A stretch of DNA of 64,000 bases from Metarhizium brunneum. Its lineage: Eukaryota; Ascomycota; Sordariomycetes; Hypocreales; Clavicipitaceae. Positions 40,779 to 50,091 of the stretch are shown in pieces. The stretch covers positions 806,001 to 870,000 of the forward strand of contig NC_089425.1 of the NCBI RefSeq assembly GCF_013426205.1, written 5' to 3'. The first letter of the stretch is position 1, and every line of letters starts with the position of its first letter. The position numbers were made by a program, and so were the translations under genes. A model generated the notes under the pieces. That model did no database searches. It was not told where the DNA came from and saw nothing but the letters and a program-made list of their open reading frames with translations.

Positions 40779-43085
40779 ATGTCGGCATGGATTGACATTG
40801 TGCGCGGCGGCAATGACTTCAGGACGCCTGTGCTTCAGGAATTCCATCAGCCCTATCAGAGCTTTGACAACCGGCCCGATGGGCAGGCCAAACTGCTTTT
40901 GTTGTTTTGCACGGGGGGATGTAGCGGGGCAGAAGCACCCAGACAAGTTCGCATGTGCCGATTTGCCAAGACGATTCTGCTGGATTGCCACCTTCATCAT
41001 CAGAAGTCATACCCCGCGATGAAGGCAGGCCCTTGTCCTCCAAATTTGACCAGAAGACAGGTAGAATCGTACGGCAGCCCCGAGGACCTTGCCCACGAGT
41101 TTTATGCCAGGGCTCTGTCTCCGCTCTGCGAGGCCGTGGTCTTCATTCAGAACGATTACTGGGATATTCTCGCCATTGTGGGAGTCTTGGCTCGTTGGGT
41201 GGACCTGTCATTTGCCTCCTCCATTCGCTGCAGGCCACAGGTGCTCATTGTTTCGGAAGACGAGCCAAAGATTGCTCTGAGAGACGTTGAACGAGATTTA
41301 GCAGCAGAACTTATGTCACACTACAGTCCCCTCGAGGGGCTCTCATTTAGTCAGGCAGAGAAGAGATGGCGTAGTTGCTTTGCAGGAATTCGGCTGATGC
41401 GTGGCTGCAGGTCGCGAACGTCGGCTGATCATGTTTTGGAGTGGACACAGGCAACTCGAAACAATGACACAGCCCTAACATTCCGAAATTGCGACGTGAA
41501 ACACCTCTTGCGCTCGACCTGTTCACAGTTCGCTGAAGACCACCGGAAGACTTTCAGTTTTCAACAAGCATGGCGCACAAACCCCTTGCCAGGTCAAGTA
41601 TCATGGGGTGCAGAGAAACTAGTCCGCCTGACAATGCACGACGCCACTCTCTACGAATCGGCCTGCAGCGCCATAGCCAATTCACTTTTGTTAGAAACGT
41701 ATCAGCATAGACGGCGAGTTGGTCATATGCTGAACCCTAAATTAATGGAATTGTCTTCCACCGACTGGTTCGACGAATTTTATTCGCCCATGTTAAGCAG
41801 CATAGAACCGGTAACTCTTAAAGCAGATGTCAGAACACTGTTTATACAGTTTATGAAGGCCGAACCCTCGGAAAGACAAACATTTCTAGCAAGCTCGATG
41901 CGTACTCTTTCATGCAGTAGCAAAATTACGTTGCCCACGGATTTATGTCTCGTGTGTCTCTGTCGCTTTCCAGCGACTACCCTATCATGCGGCCACAGGG
42001 TATGCGATGATTGCACGGAGACCAACGGCAAGAAAAGCGAAGAGGGCATCGACATATACCAGATGCACTTCTGCGTTCTATGCGGAGCTGTTAATTCAGT
42101 GCAAACGGCTCTGAAGCCCCCTTCGGCCGGTATTCGTGTTCTCAACCTTCATGGAAACGTTGACGATGCACTGCCGATCGCAATGTTCCTGAAGGATCTT
42201 CGATCGTCGCTGTCGGGCCGCCTTGAGGATTATTTTGATCTCGTCTTAGGGAGCGGCATAGGCGCTTTTTTCATGGTAATGATCTTTTGCAACCAAGCTA
42301 CCGTCGAGGACTGCATTTATCACCTACCGAAGCTGAAGTGCGTTAGGATTGATGACAAGAGCCTGTTCTTTGGCAAAGGGTTGAGATTCCCGAGAAGCGA
42401 CCTTCTTGATGCCAAGATAAAGCTGGTTTTGTACAATACAGACAGCCGTCTAGCAATTTGCCAAAACTACATTACAAAATCATCGAAATGGCTGCAAAAA
42501 TTCTCAATTCTGTTCCAAGGTGTCGACAACATCGCCGCTCGAGCTTTCATTGAGGCTAATCGCATATGGCCGGATGGCCGTATCGACGTAATTACACAAT
42601 GTCACAACAGTAATTACCCGGAGACGCTGAGCATGGCAAATGAGCTCATATCGGCTCTGTTTTATGTTCAAAGGGAGGGAATTCCGACTTTCTACGATCT
42701 CTTCCCCGCTCGCTTTGTACTTTGGGTCAAGTGTAGACTGCCCGCGGGACGACATTTACTCGACATCGCCATGAGGATGCGAAGGAGGAGGGTTCACATT
42801 CAGTTTCACGAGAGCGGTCAAGTTAGATATTTCCTCCTGTGTACTGATCAGATATTAGAGGGGTTGAAGAACGGAAGACCGCTTTTGCGACGCCTGGAAG
42901 TCCTGCTACATTCTCCAAGATCTATAATCACTGTGAAGCTTAATGGGACACTTGCTACGGGCACTAGAGAGCTGTGTAGCTGCCCTACAGATCTTCTCCC
43001 ATGTTTAGACGCGAATGATCACCCGAAATCTTCATTGAAGGAACAGATAGATAATTTACAAGAGACTGTAGCACGGCTAGTCTAG
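40779..43085 (+). CDS. Patatin-like phospholipase (PLP) family protein, catalytic residues lost
   Basis: 768 residues from the ATG at 40779 (the frame is open from 40668; an upstream exon is possible). Layout of fungal PLPs: helical N-terminus; Cys/His cluster CLVCLC..CGHRVCDDC..CVLC (about 41945-42085); then the patatin domain, recognised by AGIRVLNLHG (42127), DYFDLVLGSGIGAFF (42232) and FQGVDN..AFIEANRIWP (42518). The oxyanion DGGGxRG is HGNVDDA, the nucleophile elbow GTSxGG is GSGIGA, and the DGG Asp motif is absent. The long intact frame suggests a pseudoenzyme rather than decay. PLPs are recurrent Starship cargo. Stop overlaps the convergent gene. Confidence 0.7.
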   Translation: MSAWIDIVRGGNDFRTPVLQEFHQPYQSFDNRPDGQAKLLLLFCTGGCSGAEAPRQVRMCRFAKTILLDCHLHHQKSYPAMKAGPCPPNLTRRQVESYGSPEDLAHEFYARALSPLCEAVVFIQNDYWDILAIVGVLARWVDLSFASSIRCRPQVLIVSEDEPKIALRDVERDLAAELMSHYSPLEGLSFSQAEKRWRSCFAGIRLMRGCRSRTSADHVLEWTQATRNNDTALTFRNCDVKHLLRSTCSQFAEDHRKTFSFQQAWRTNPLPGQVSWGAEKLVRLTMHDATLYESACSAIANSLLLETYQHRRRVGHMLNPKLMELSSTDWFDEFYSPMLSSIEPVTLKADVRTLFIQFMKAEPSERQTFLASSMRTLSCSSKITLPTDLCLVCLCRFPATTLSCGHRVCDDCTETNGKKSEEGIDIYQMHFCVLCGAVNSVQTALKPPSAGIRVLNLHGNVDDALPIAMFLKDLRSSLSGRLEDYFDLVLGSGIGAFFMVMIFCNQATVEDCIYHLPKLKCVRIDDKSLFFGKGLRFPRSDLLDAKIKLVLYNTDSRLAICQNYITKSSKWLQKFSILFQGVDNIAARAFIEANRIWPDGRIDVITQCHNSNYPETLSMANELISALFYVQREGIPTFYDLFPARFVLWVKCRLPAGRHLLDIAMRMRRRRVHIQFHESGQVRYFLLCTDQILEGLKNGRPLLRRLEVLLHSPRSIITVKLNGTLATGTRELCSCPTDLLPCLDANDHPKSSLKEQIDNLQETVARLV

Positions 43086-43495
43086 TTTGCTATGTTAAAG
43101 AGCGTTGTCGCATGTGACCTTGTTCGACGAGGTGCTCTAGAACCAGTGACTGAACATTCTGAGGAACCTGGCGTGGAAACTGGCGTGGGAATTGACGAGG
43201 AAACTGGTGTCTGCGGCGGACCCTGCTCTGATGATGGAAGCGGGGTGGACTGCTGAGCCCGCCTGGAACTCATGTCTTGTGCAAGGGTTATGAAGTCGTT
43301 GGGAGTTAGGATTTGCTTTGCCAGGAAGGTAGCTGCTTCCCAGGCAAAGTCTTCATGAGAGCGGTATACGAATAGCTCACCGTCTCGCTCCAGGTAGAGG
43401 GCCACTTTGACTCCGAAAGTCCAGTGCATGCCATGTGCCTTCTTCATGATGCCGGATGTCCTCTGCTTCCATTGTTTGTCAACTGGGGTCTTCAT
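43082..43495 (-). CDS. MADS-like (SRF-type) protein
   Basis: 137 residues from the ATG at 43495; an upstream open stretch to 43705 could add more. KQRTSGIMKKAHGMHWTFG then VKVALYLERDGELFVYRS fits the fungal MADS-like module (R/K-S/T-x-x-KKAxE, hydrophobic strand, DGxxFxYxS). The tail is Ser/Pro-rich. Convergent with the PLP gene; the two stop codons overlap in CTAG. Probably a DNA-binding protein. Confidence 0.6.
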   Translation of the reverse strand: MKTPVDKQWKQRTSGIMKKAHGMHWTFGVKVALYLERDGELFVYRSHEDFAWEAATFLAKQILTPNDFITLAQDMSSRRAQQSTPLPSSEQGPPQTPVSSSIPTPVSTPGSSECSVTGSRAPRRTRSHATTLFNIAN

Positions 43496-43822
43496 CGTGA
43501 TCCTTCTAGCTGTTTGAGAATCTAGGAAATTGTTTGCTGAATTGAAGAACCGGAACCGCACATAAGGGAGTTTATATAGTAGTGCAGGACGCGTCCAAAC
43601 AGTCGCGCCGAAAGAATTAGCCGCCGGCCCTGAGATCCGGCCCGAAGTTGCTAAAAATATGGTAGCCTGCCGCCATGAGTCCGCGTGTTTCAACCAGTCA
43701 CTCACTGTCCCCTGGATGCTGCCTGATAATTACGACTTTCATCTTGGTTTTGAGAACCTGGAGGGGAGAATGGTTCATTTTAAGATCTATTTCGTAGAAT
43801 CTGAAATTTGTTCAAACTAATT

Positions 43823-44197
43823 TCAAGAACTTGAATCGAAATAGCTATAGCCAATCGGAATGTATCCTTCTTCCACAGACTGACCTTGTACGGAGTCGGC
43901 ATAGCGCTGAAACTCCTGGACGATTCTTCCTGCAATGTTGGCGATGGTCTCATCGCGACGCCTGATTTCACCCTTCGTCTCCTTCAAATTTTCAGACAAA
44001 CTCGCCTTAGTCTGTATCTCTGCAGCCAATTTGGCTTCCAATGCACGCATCTGCTTAATTAATTCTTGGTTGCGAAGCCGCAGCTGCTCGTTTTCGTCTT
44101 CCAGCAATTGGATGTATGTCTCTGGTGAGAACGAGCCAAGTTGCTCAGGGTCCTGCTGGCGAGTAGGTACTGGAGGCAGCGTTTTATGGCGGTCCAT
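43823..44197 (-). CDS. Small coiled-coil protein
   Basis: 124 residues, ATG at 44197. Long heptad-rich helix from residue 26 (YIQLLEDENEQLRLRNQELI, QMRALEAKLAAEI, NLKETKGEIRRRDETIANI). The C-terminus is Tyr/Ser-rich (GYIPIGYSYFDSSS). Divergent from no obvious partner; one of the coiled-coil cluster. Confidence 0.65.
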   Translation of the reverse strand: MDRHKTLPPVPTRQQDPEQLGSFSPETYIQLLEDENEQLRLRNQELIKQMRALEAKLAAEIQTKASLSENLKETKGEIRRRDETIANIAGRIVQEFQRYADSVQGQSVEEGYIPIGYSYFDSSS

Positions 44198-44314
44198 GGT
44201 GCTCCTTATGGGATTTGCAGCTACGAGCCCTGTCGAAGGGAAATAGTCCTACATATATACTTTACAGGAGTGTCTAGTTTCCTAGGTTTCATTTCTAGAT
44301 TCCGCACCATCTCA

Positions 44315-44757
44315 TCATTCCGCAGGATAGTTCGCTTCCTTGAGCCTCATGTTCACCTCTACGGAGAAACTCCTCAAGTCATTTGCTAGGCTATTGATGG
44401 AATCTCGCAGCTTTCCAATGTCTTTCTCAATCCCCTCAAGTCTGGAGTTATTTGATAGCTCTCTATCGACTGTATCAAACCTCTTCTCCAGACGTGTACT
44501 CTGACCAACATCCTTCTCGAGGTGCTCTAGTTTCTGAAGTATACATTGAAGGATACTTGCCCAATCAGGATGCTTCTCGGACCTACTAGGGATGTGGCAC
44601 TTACTGCTTCTCGGAAGTCAACGGAGCCCCAAGTGAATCGGTCATTGGTGCTTCAGGGGCCATGGATGCCGGGCCGCAGTCTAAAATCTGCTCAAAAGGA
44701 AGTGTGAAGTCTGATTCGGAGTACATTTTGAGTGAGTTAAGTTTGTCCATTGTCATC
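44315..44757 (-). CDS. Small coiled-coil protein, probably spliced
   Basis: ATG at 44757 (MTMDKLNSLKMY). The first frame meets a stop right after a GTAAGT donor near 44609. A downstream frame encodes ILQCILQKLEHLEKDVG, LEKRFDTVDRELSNN, LEGIEKDIGKLRDSINSLA and ends at 44315. A 49-nt intron (GTAAGT..GGGCAAG) joins them in frame; the exact acceptor is uncertain. Heptad-like throughout; no domain. Confidence 0.5.
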
Positions 44758-44997
44758 AGGGGCACGCACAGGGTGTCTCTTATAGCCAGAACGAGAGTGA
44801 GCTAGAGTGAAAGCCTAGGGAAGAGAGCTGGCATCCTGCATCTAGAAGAACTGTTGCAAAGATCTGAAGTGCCCAATTTTAAGAATCAAAGCCTCAGAAC
44901 CGGTGGCCATAAATGACTTATAAAGTTCTCCGAGACCCCTACTGGCTGGCTTGCAAACTACTTCTATTTTGAGCTTCTTCACTCAACACTCCACAAT

Positions 44998-46016
44998 ATG
45001 TGGTTCTTTACTATCATTGGAGCATGCAATGTTGCCGCTGGCATGGCGACTTTACCAACAATTTGCCAGTCTGATCCGCCGCTGCCCCTGAAGGCTGGTG
45101 AATTGGTGTCTGCTTAGTGCGTGCATACTCCCGGTCTTTCTAAATTTGGCCTTCCGTACTGAACTTGGAGCAGCGTCGACAGCGCGTCTAACAGCGTAGG
45201 CCCCTGCGAAGCAATCCTGCAATTTGAGAACGACGAATTTCTGCCAATAACTGTTCAGTTTGGGCAAATGGCTTGTTCAGGGCGCCAAATTGCCGAATTC
45301 AACCTTCCCTCCGAAGCCCCGGCTGGCGCTGCCTCCATTCATTGGTATTTGTGTCAAACATCCCACCCGATCGATGCCAGCTAACGATAAACAGGCTGTG
45401 TGTTGGGCAACCATCGCCGATGTGCAACAGCGCTGTGATTGCAAACAGCCGGGGTAGCGGTAACGCAAAAGCCATAAATAGATACCTGGAGGGCCGCTTG
45501 GGGTGCGTTGAGCCTGTCGCGGCCGTTGTCACAAATACTTTGACAATGACCAGTGGGACCACGGCCATCACGACTACCATGACAACGGCCGTAGCCAGCC
45601 TCACAACAAGGTTCTTTCTTGACCAGACTGCTTCTGGCGGATCGTCAACGGCGTCAACCTGGCCGGGCGGCAACACCGACCATACCAAGCGTGCAACCGC
45701 TGTCAACCCCACGGCGAATACGCTAGGTCCACGAACATCAGCGCTAACGCAACCTAATCCAACCACACCTGGAACGTGCAATCCTGTAAGTTGTTTGGCC
45801 TTGGTTCCCCTGCCGGACCCCACCACGAGTAATACAGCCACCACCACACCTGTTCCCACAACCGCCGTCCCCACTACAACAACTCCATCAACTCAGATAG
45901 CCTCTTCCACAGCGGGCAACACTAAACCAGCCCTGGGCCCAACCATAGCCGCTACAACCATCACAGTGATACAAACTATGACTGGGGCGTGCCGTGCAGA
46001 TAAGTCTCAGGCGTGA
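44998..46016 (+). CDS. Secreted Thr-rich protein (adhesin-like)
   Basis: Three-exon model: 44998-45116, 45174-45344, 45395-46016 (303 residues). Introns GTGCGT..GAGCAG and GTATTT..AAACAG, the latter with branch GCTAAC; phases agree. Residues 1-20 look like a signal peptide (MWFFTIIGACNVAAGMATLP). A globular region with five or six Cys (VGPCEAILQFEN, GAASIHW, PSPMCNSAVI) is followed by 130 residues rich in Thr, Ser and Pro (TTTPVPTTAVPTTTTPS), a likely O-glycosylated stalk. No clear GPI signal. Extracellular wall role is inference. Confidence 0.6.
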
Positions 46017-46318
46017 GTGTTGGGTTGATGCTCACAAGATGTCATCACCAACAGGTCTGACGTCGTGTTGCGATTGGGTGTCCCGGTCAATGTCTCGTAG
46101 TGAGGTGTGTTTCTATAGATAATATACAACTTGTTGCTTGTTGCTTGTTGCATGTTGCCGAGTGCCGTGTGAAGTGATTGCATTGTGTGATCATGTGCTT
46201 TGGGACAATAATTATATATAACGGTTGACAAGCGACCGTGGGTGTTCATGCCTTGCTTCATATCGTACCGAGTCTAGTATCAATATTCAGAACGCAAGTT
46301 GGTAAATTTATTGTAACA

Positions 46319-46549
46319 ATGGGAGAGCGTTGTGATTGTCAGATTGCACACTTAACATTGGTGGATAATGATGCATCTATGCCTGAAGATTTACAGGACG
46401 TTTCTGAGCAGAATCGTGCATCTGCGAGATTCTGGCGCAGGGTAGTTCTAACCCACGTCCTCGAAATTTCGAAGGAAGTGCAAGCATTGAGAAGCAGGCT
46501 CGCAGGTATTGAGGCCGCAGTGGCTTCAACAAAAGCCAAGGATTCCTGA
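46319..46549 (+). CDS. Tiny coiled-coil protein
   Basis: 76 residues from the ATG at 46319. Starts MGERCDCQIAH; the helical part is ASARFWRRVVLTHVLEISKE and VQALRSRLAGIEAAVAS. No domain. Close to three more genes of this size class. Confidence 0.5.
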   Translation: MGERCDCQIAHLTLVDNDASMPEDLQDVSEQNRASARFWRRVVLTHVLEISKEVQALRSRLAGIEAAVASTKAKDS

Positions 46550-46563
46550 GAATAGTTGAAACC

Positions 46564-46827
46564 ATGGGGCCTACAATAACAATTACGGTTACTGTTCACA
46601 TTTTTGCCTTGGCCACCACCAAGTGGCTACTAACATTCACTTTGATCACCTTCCCTCTTTGTGTCGTCTTCTTTCACCTCTTCGTAGTCGTTATCCTCAG
46701 ACTCCAGAGCTGGGCAAGAGCTCGCTGGTGGTATGCTAATCCAACTCCATGGAGCCTAAGAAACATTAGTGCATATGGTAGATTGTTGAGGGGATGCTTC
46801 ATACTAAATGCCGGATCGTCAGATTGA
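46564..46827 (+). CDS. Possible small membrane protein
   Basis: 87 residues from the ATG at 46564. Two hydrophobic stretches (ITITVTVHIFALATTKWLL, FTLITFPLCVVFFHLFVVVI) then a basic tail. It overlaps the 3' end of the better-supported antisense gene at 46799-47056, so it may be spurious. Confidence 0.25.
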   Translation: MGPTITITVTVHIFALATTKWLLTFTLITFPLCVVFFHLFVVVILRLQSWARARWWYANPTPWSLRNISAYGRLLRGCFILNAGSSD

Positions 46828-47056
46828 GTCTGCCGTTTTCGGTCATGAGCTGTAGATGGCGAGTTTGTGCGGCACACAACATCATTTCAAGGTAGGATAC
46901 CTTTGCACTGAGCTGAGTGACTATGGCCGAGGAAGCATTGTAAGCAGACTCCCAACCTTCACAACAATTGCGATATTGCTCTAGCTCGGCCTTGGTCGCT
47001 TCATGCTTCGCTCTCTCTTCTTCGAGAAGAATATAAGCATCTTTGCTTTCGGCCAT
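46799..47056 (-). CDS. Tiny coiled-coil protein, CCxxWESAY family
   Basis: 85 residues, ATG at 47056. KHEATKAELEQYRNCCEGW, WESAYNASSAIVTQLSAKVS and YLEMML match the ORF at 22408-22629. Continuous helix predicted from heptads; ends LTIRHLV. Conserved paralogy is the main evidence that these sub-100-residue ORFs are genes. Confidence 0.65.
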   Translation of the reverse strand: MAESKDAYILLEEERAKHEATKAELEQYRNCCEGWESAYNASSAIVTQLSAKVSYLEMMLCAAQTRHLQLMTENGRLNLTIRHLV

Positions 47057-47551
47057 CCTACTCTACGGTAGTTGCATTACTACGACTTATGTTTCCATAA
47101 CGTGGAGGGAAATGAAGCGATATTTATACACGCAGGCTCCTGCCATGTCCTAGCACTTCCGCCAGGTGCCAGGCGGCCCATATTAGAAGGCACAGGTGAT
47201 ACCTAGCCCTGCAGCGGGCACCTATGATTCGTCGGCTCCCCTGTTAGTGACTGGTCCTAATCACATCTACTAGCAATCCTGCAAGCGCCGCTTCAAGAAC
47301 TTTGCTCCGCTGCAAAAAATAGAAACAAATCACCCCATGCATTGTTATCAAAAATCGTCCAAAAATAGACTGTTAAGAATCACTGACGTGTTCGCAGTAC
47401 GTAGTACTGGTACAGTAGGACCTGAGCAAAAAAGTATAAATACAAGAGATGGTGTCGTTATTTCTGTTGAGCTACTAGGTGTAGCATTCTCTGACGATTT
47501 CTCGTAAGCATACCTGAAGAGGGTGACGCAGACGATACTCTTGTTCAAACA
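47057..47551. other. Gap: intergenic
   Basis: Divergent promoter region between two small coiled-coil genes; no coding or repeat signal recognised. Confidence 0.4.
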
Positions 47552-47818
47552 ATGAGGCGGGCAACTGACGGGGCTGCCGTTGGCCACTCGGATATTAAGC
47601 GCCACCCTGACGTGCAACAATGCTGTGCTTTGAATTGTGCCGAATTGATTCAAAGGGTGGATGATTTAGAACAGTATGTGAAAGAGCTGGAGATGAAGAT
47701 CTCTGCCTTTCCGCCGGCGAAAGCCAACTGTAGATGTTTGCCGACAAGGCAGCCTCGCCGTAGCCGTTTCATTTTCCGACCAACTACACCGACTCCGATG
47801 ACATTGAGTGACGCTTGA
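47552..47818 (+). CDS. Small coiled-coil protein with basic tail
   Basis: 88 residues, ATG at 47552. Short heptad helix LIQRVDDLEQYVKELEMKIS after CCALNC, then a basic, Pro/Thr-rich tail (TRQPRRSRFIFRPTTPTP). No domain. The 300 bases after it, up to the FRE gene, hold nothing recognised. Confidence 0.5.
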   Translation: MRRATDGAAVGHSDIKRHPDVQQCCALNCAELIQRVDDLEQYVKELEMKISAFPPAKANCRCLPTRQPRRSRFIFRPTTPTPMTLSDA

Positions 47819-48129
47819 TACAGAGGATAAAAAAGGCCAGCTTTATTTAGAGGGGTAAGCTCTTTATTTTGGTTTAAAAAAGTTTCTCGTTTCCGGTTTG
47901 GCAGATTTTGGATCTGTCCGACAGATCTGCTCTCTTAGATCCATGTTCTTGCACGAGTTAAAGCGGCGCTTCCTCCCGTCTACGCTGGCGGCCTTGAGGC
48001 TCGCTCTTGAATGGAATGGTATGTGGCAAATACAGCAGAAGAACCAGGTTTTCTATATTTGTGAAAATGAATTTTTACTTAGAGAGCTTGAAGCATAGTC
48101 CGGAAGTAACAGGTTTATGGATCTTAGAT

Positions 48130-49767
48130 CTATTTTTCTCTATGGCCTGCATCTCCGACATCTGTCTTCCTGAGCTTTTGCTGTTGCTTGTTGCCCTGCT
48201 CGTTTGTCCCCGAAGACATAGTTACCAGCTCGCTGAGACTAATCAGGTTATCGGCCTGGATATAATTTCTAATGTCTCTTCGTACTGTCGACTTGAACAC
48301 TTCGGAACCACAAACTAGACAGTTAGCGAAAGGGCATTTGCATAGTTTCCAGATAGCGATGAACTTACTGACTACTTTCGCTCGCCCTGGTGTTCTCCTT
48401 GACTGCGTTTCAATCGCTGAAGACACTTGTCGTAGAAAGTCCCCGTCAAATGGAAACCAGTGTTGCCTGCCTTTTGGCCTTGGAAGTCTTGCCTGTCTTG
48501 GAAGACCTTCCGGGTAGAATATCCAAGCTTGCACCTTGCTGTCAGCTCCGCAGTCGCTTAGTTCGTCGAAATACGCGCTAACAGAGCAGATGTCATCATT
48601 TTGATCCATTTTCCAATATAAATCGACCTTCCGCGTTTTGTCACTGAATAAGCCGTCCAGGTACCACCGATTGCTTTGCACCTTGGCAAATTTGTCTCGC
48701 GTTATTCTGGTGGTCAGATAAAGGAGATGCGGTAGAACTCGAGAAAGAGCAGGCCCTTGAGCGACAAACATCACGGCCTCATATTTGCCTAAATGCAGGT
48801 CTTCCTGGTAAGGTCCATCCAATCGAATGGGAAAGCGCCCGAGAGAAGGAGCCCGTTTCACCTGGTCGGTCAACACTGCAAAATGCTGTATCGAAGGTGC
48901 ATTTGGCTGCCACCATAGCATATGGATGGGCTGACTTTGCATCGCAGGCGACAGCTCGGGTGCCCTTATGTAGAAATATCCGGGTCTGGCTTTGATGGGC
49001 TTCTTCAGCTGAATATTCAAGACACGGCCGTCTCGACCCTCCATTGTGGCGATTGCACGACCGTGATGAAAGTAGTTATACATCCAAATTAATTCAGATG
49101 TGAGCCATAGCAGTCCACCAATCAAACTTACTACCAAAGAAACCCATTGCTCCTCAAGAGAAACCTGGTTCAAATGCCAAACCGTGGCTATGGTAATGAG
49201 AGGGGGCAGAGGCCAACAACCCACACTCATTACCTTGCGAATCCAAATTGAGCAAGTCCTTCTACCGCATTTTTCTGCGGTGTGGGATATTGCGTACCTC
49301 AGGACCAACCCTAGCACACAGCCTAGTGCTATCACGCCGGTTGTGAACTGTGTCGTTCCTTGGGGGGTGTTGAACGCGTGAATGAGAGCCTGTGCGATAC
49401 TTAGTGCTGCTATGCAGTAAAAATAAAACTGAAAGGTAGCAGCCGATATTTGAAGAACATCCACGAGTGGGTTAGTCCTGCCGCCGAGGAATAACAGGGT
49501 CATGTTCAAAACCGCGAGCTGGCCAGAAGATTGGTGGATTGGGAGGTGGCTGATTTGGCGCAGCATCAAACCAATGTTAACGCCCACAAAGAGCAGCAAG
49601 ATTACTACATCCTTTATAGATATCTGCCATCTTCCTGTACAATTGCTGTACTTCAGGGCGATGAGTTGTAAGTGACGTATAATCCACGCATCCCATCGTC
49701 GCAACGAGCTGTAAAGAGCGACAAAGACCAGTGCAGTAATTTGAAATGCGTTGATAATGCCAAACAT
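48130..49767 (-). CDS. Ferric-reductase-like (FRE) protein, haem ligands degenerate
   Basis: 545 residues from the ATG at 49767 (MFGIINAFQI). N-terminal half has about seven membrane helices, including LLFLGGRTNPL, a hallmark of fungal ferric reductases. C-terminal half keeps DGPYQEDLHLGKYEAVMFVA and GPALSRVLPHLLYL of the FAD/NADPH module. In the helix where family members carry two His 13-14 apart, only one remains (ALIHAF); likewise in the next His pair (ATVWHL). The HPF flavin motif reads QPI. So electron transfer is doubtful although the frame is fully open. FRE genes are recurrent Starship cargo. Confidence 0.75.
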   Translation of the reverse strand: MFGIINAFQITALVFVALYSSLRRWDAWIIRHLQLIALKYSNCTGRWQISIKDVVILLLFVGVNIGLMLRQISHLPIHQSSGQLAVLNMTLLFLGGRTNPLVDVLQISAATFQFYFYCIAALSIAQALIHAFNTPQGTTQFTTGVIALGCVLGLVLRYAISHTAEKCGRRTCSIWIRKVMSVGCWPLPPLITIATVWHLNQVSLEEQWVSLVVSLIGGLLWLTSELIWMYNYFHHGRAIATMEGRDGRVLNIQLKKPIKARPGYFYIRAPELSPAMQSQPIHMLWWQPNAPSIQHFAVLTDQVKRAPSLGRFPIRLDGPYQEDLHLGKYEAVMFVAQGPALSRVLPHLLYLTTRITRDKFAKVQSNRWYLDGLFSDKTRKVDLYWKMDQNDDICSVSAYFDELSDCGADSKVQAWIFYPEGLPRQARLPRPKGRQHWFPFDGDFLRQVSSAIETQSRRTPGRAKVVSKFIAIWKLCKCPFANCLVCGSEVFKSTVRRDIRNYIQADNLISLSELVTMSSGTNEQGNKQQQKLRKTDVGDAGHREK

Positions 49768-49788
49768 TTTTTTTTTTGGGGGGGGGGG
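49767..49788 (-). repeat. Homopolymer pair directly upstream of FRE start
   Basis: Plus strand T11 (49767-49777) followed by G11 (49778-49788); on the coding strand C11 then A11 whose last A is the A of the ATG. It is a slippage-prone leader, or a site of sequencing error. Confidence 0.9.
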
Positions 49789-50091
49789 ATGAATTGTGGA
49801 AGGAAAACCTGAACATGCACGACTAAGGGAATACATTTTACACTGGCAGAAAGTGAGGTTGAATGATAAACCGCGAGATTCCGGTTCGTGAAGCTTGGAA
49901 CTTGGCCCCAAGTATTGAGCGTTAAGGCACTGTTTTCGAATCCCGAGTCTAAGGGCTTGTTTCTCGTCTTCTGAACGTTGAAACTTAGATAATGGCCGAG
50001 ATTCAGGTATAAAATCCTCAGCTTGCCCTTTCAGGACGTTATTACTTCCTTCTTTCTCATCTACCTTACCTGCATCTACATTATCATTACA

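Noticed and set aside
45299..45874. 191-codon minus-strand ORF
   Set aside because: Reverse of the Thr-rich repeat of the secreted protein; the Val/Thr bias explains its openness.
49890..49960. tRNA-like TTCGAATCC near a GAGCGTTAAGGC sequence
   Set aside because: Spacing between the would-be A and B boxes is far too short and no stems form.
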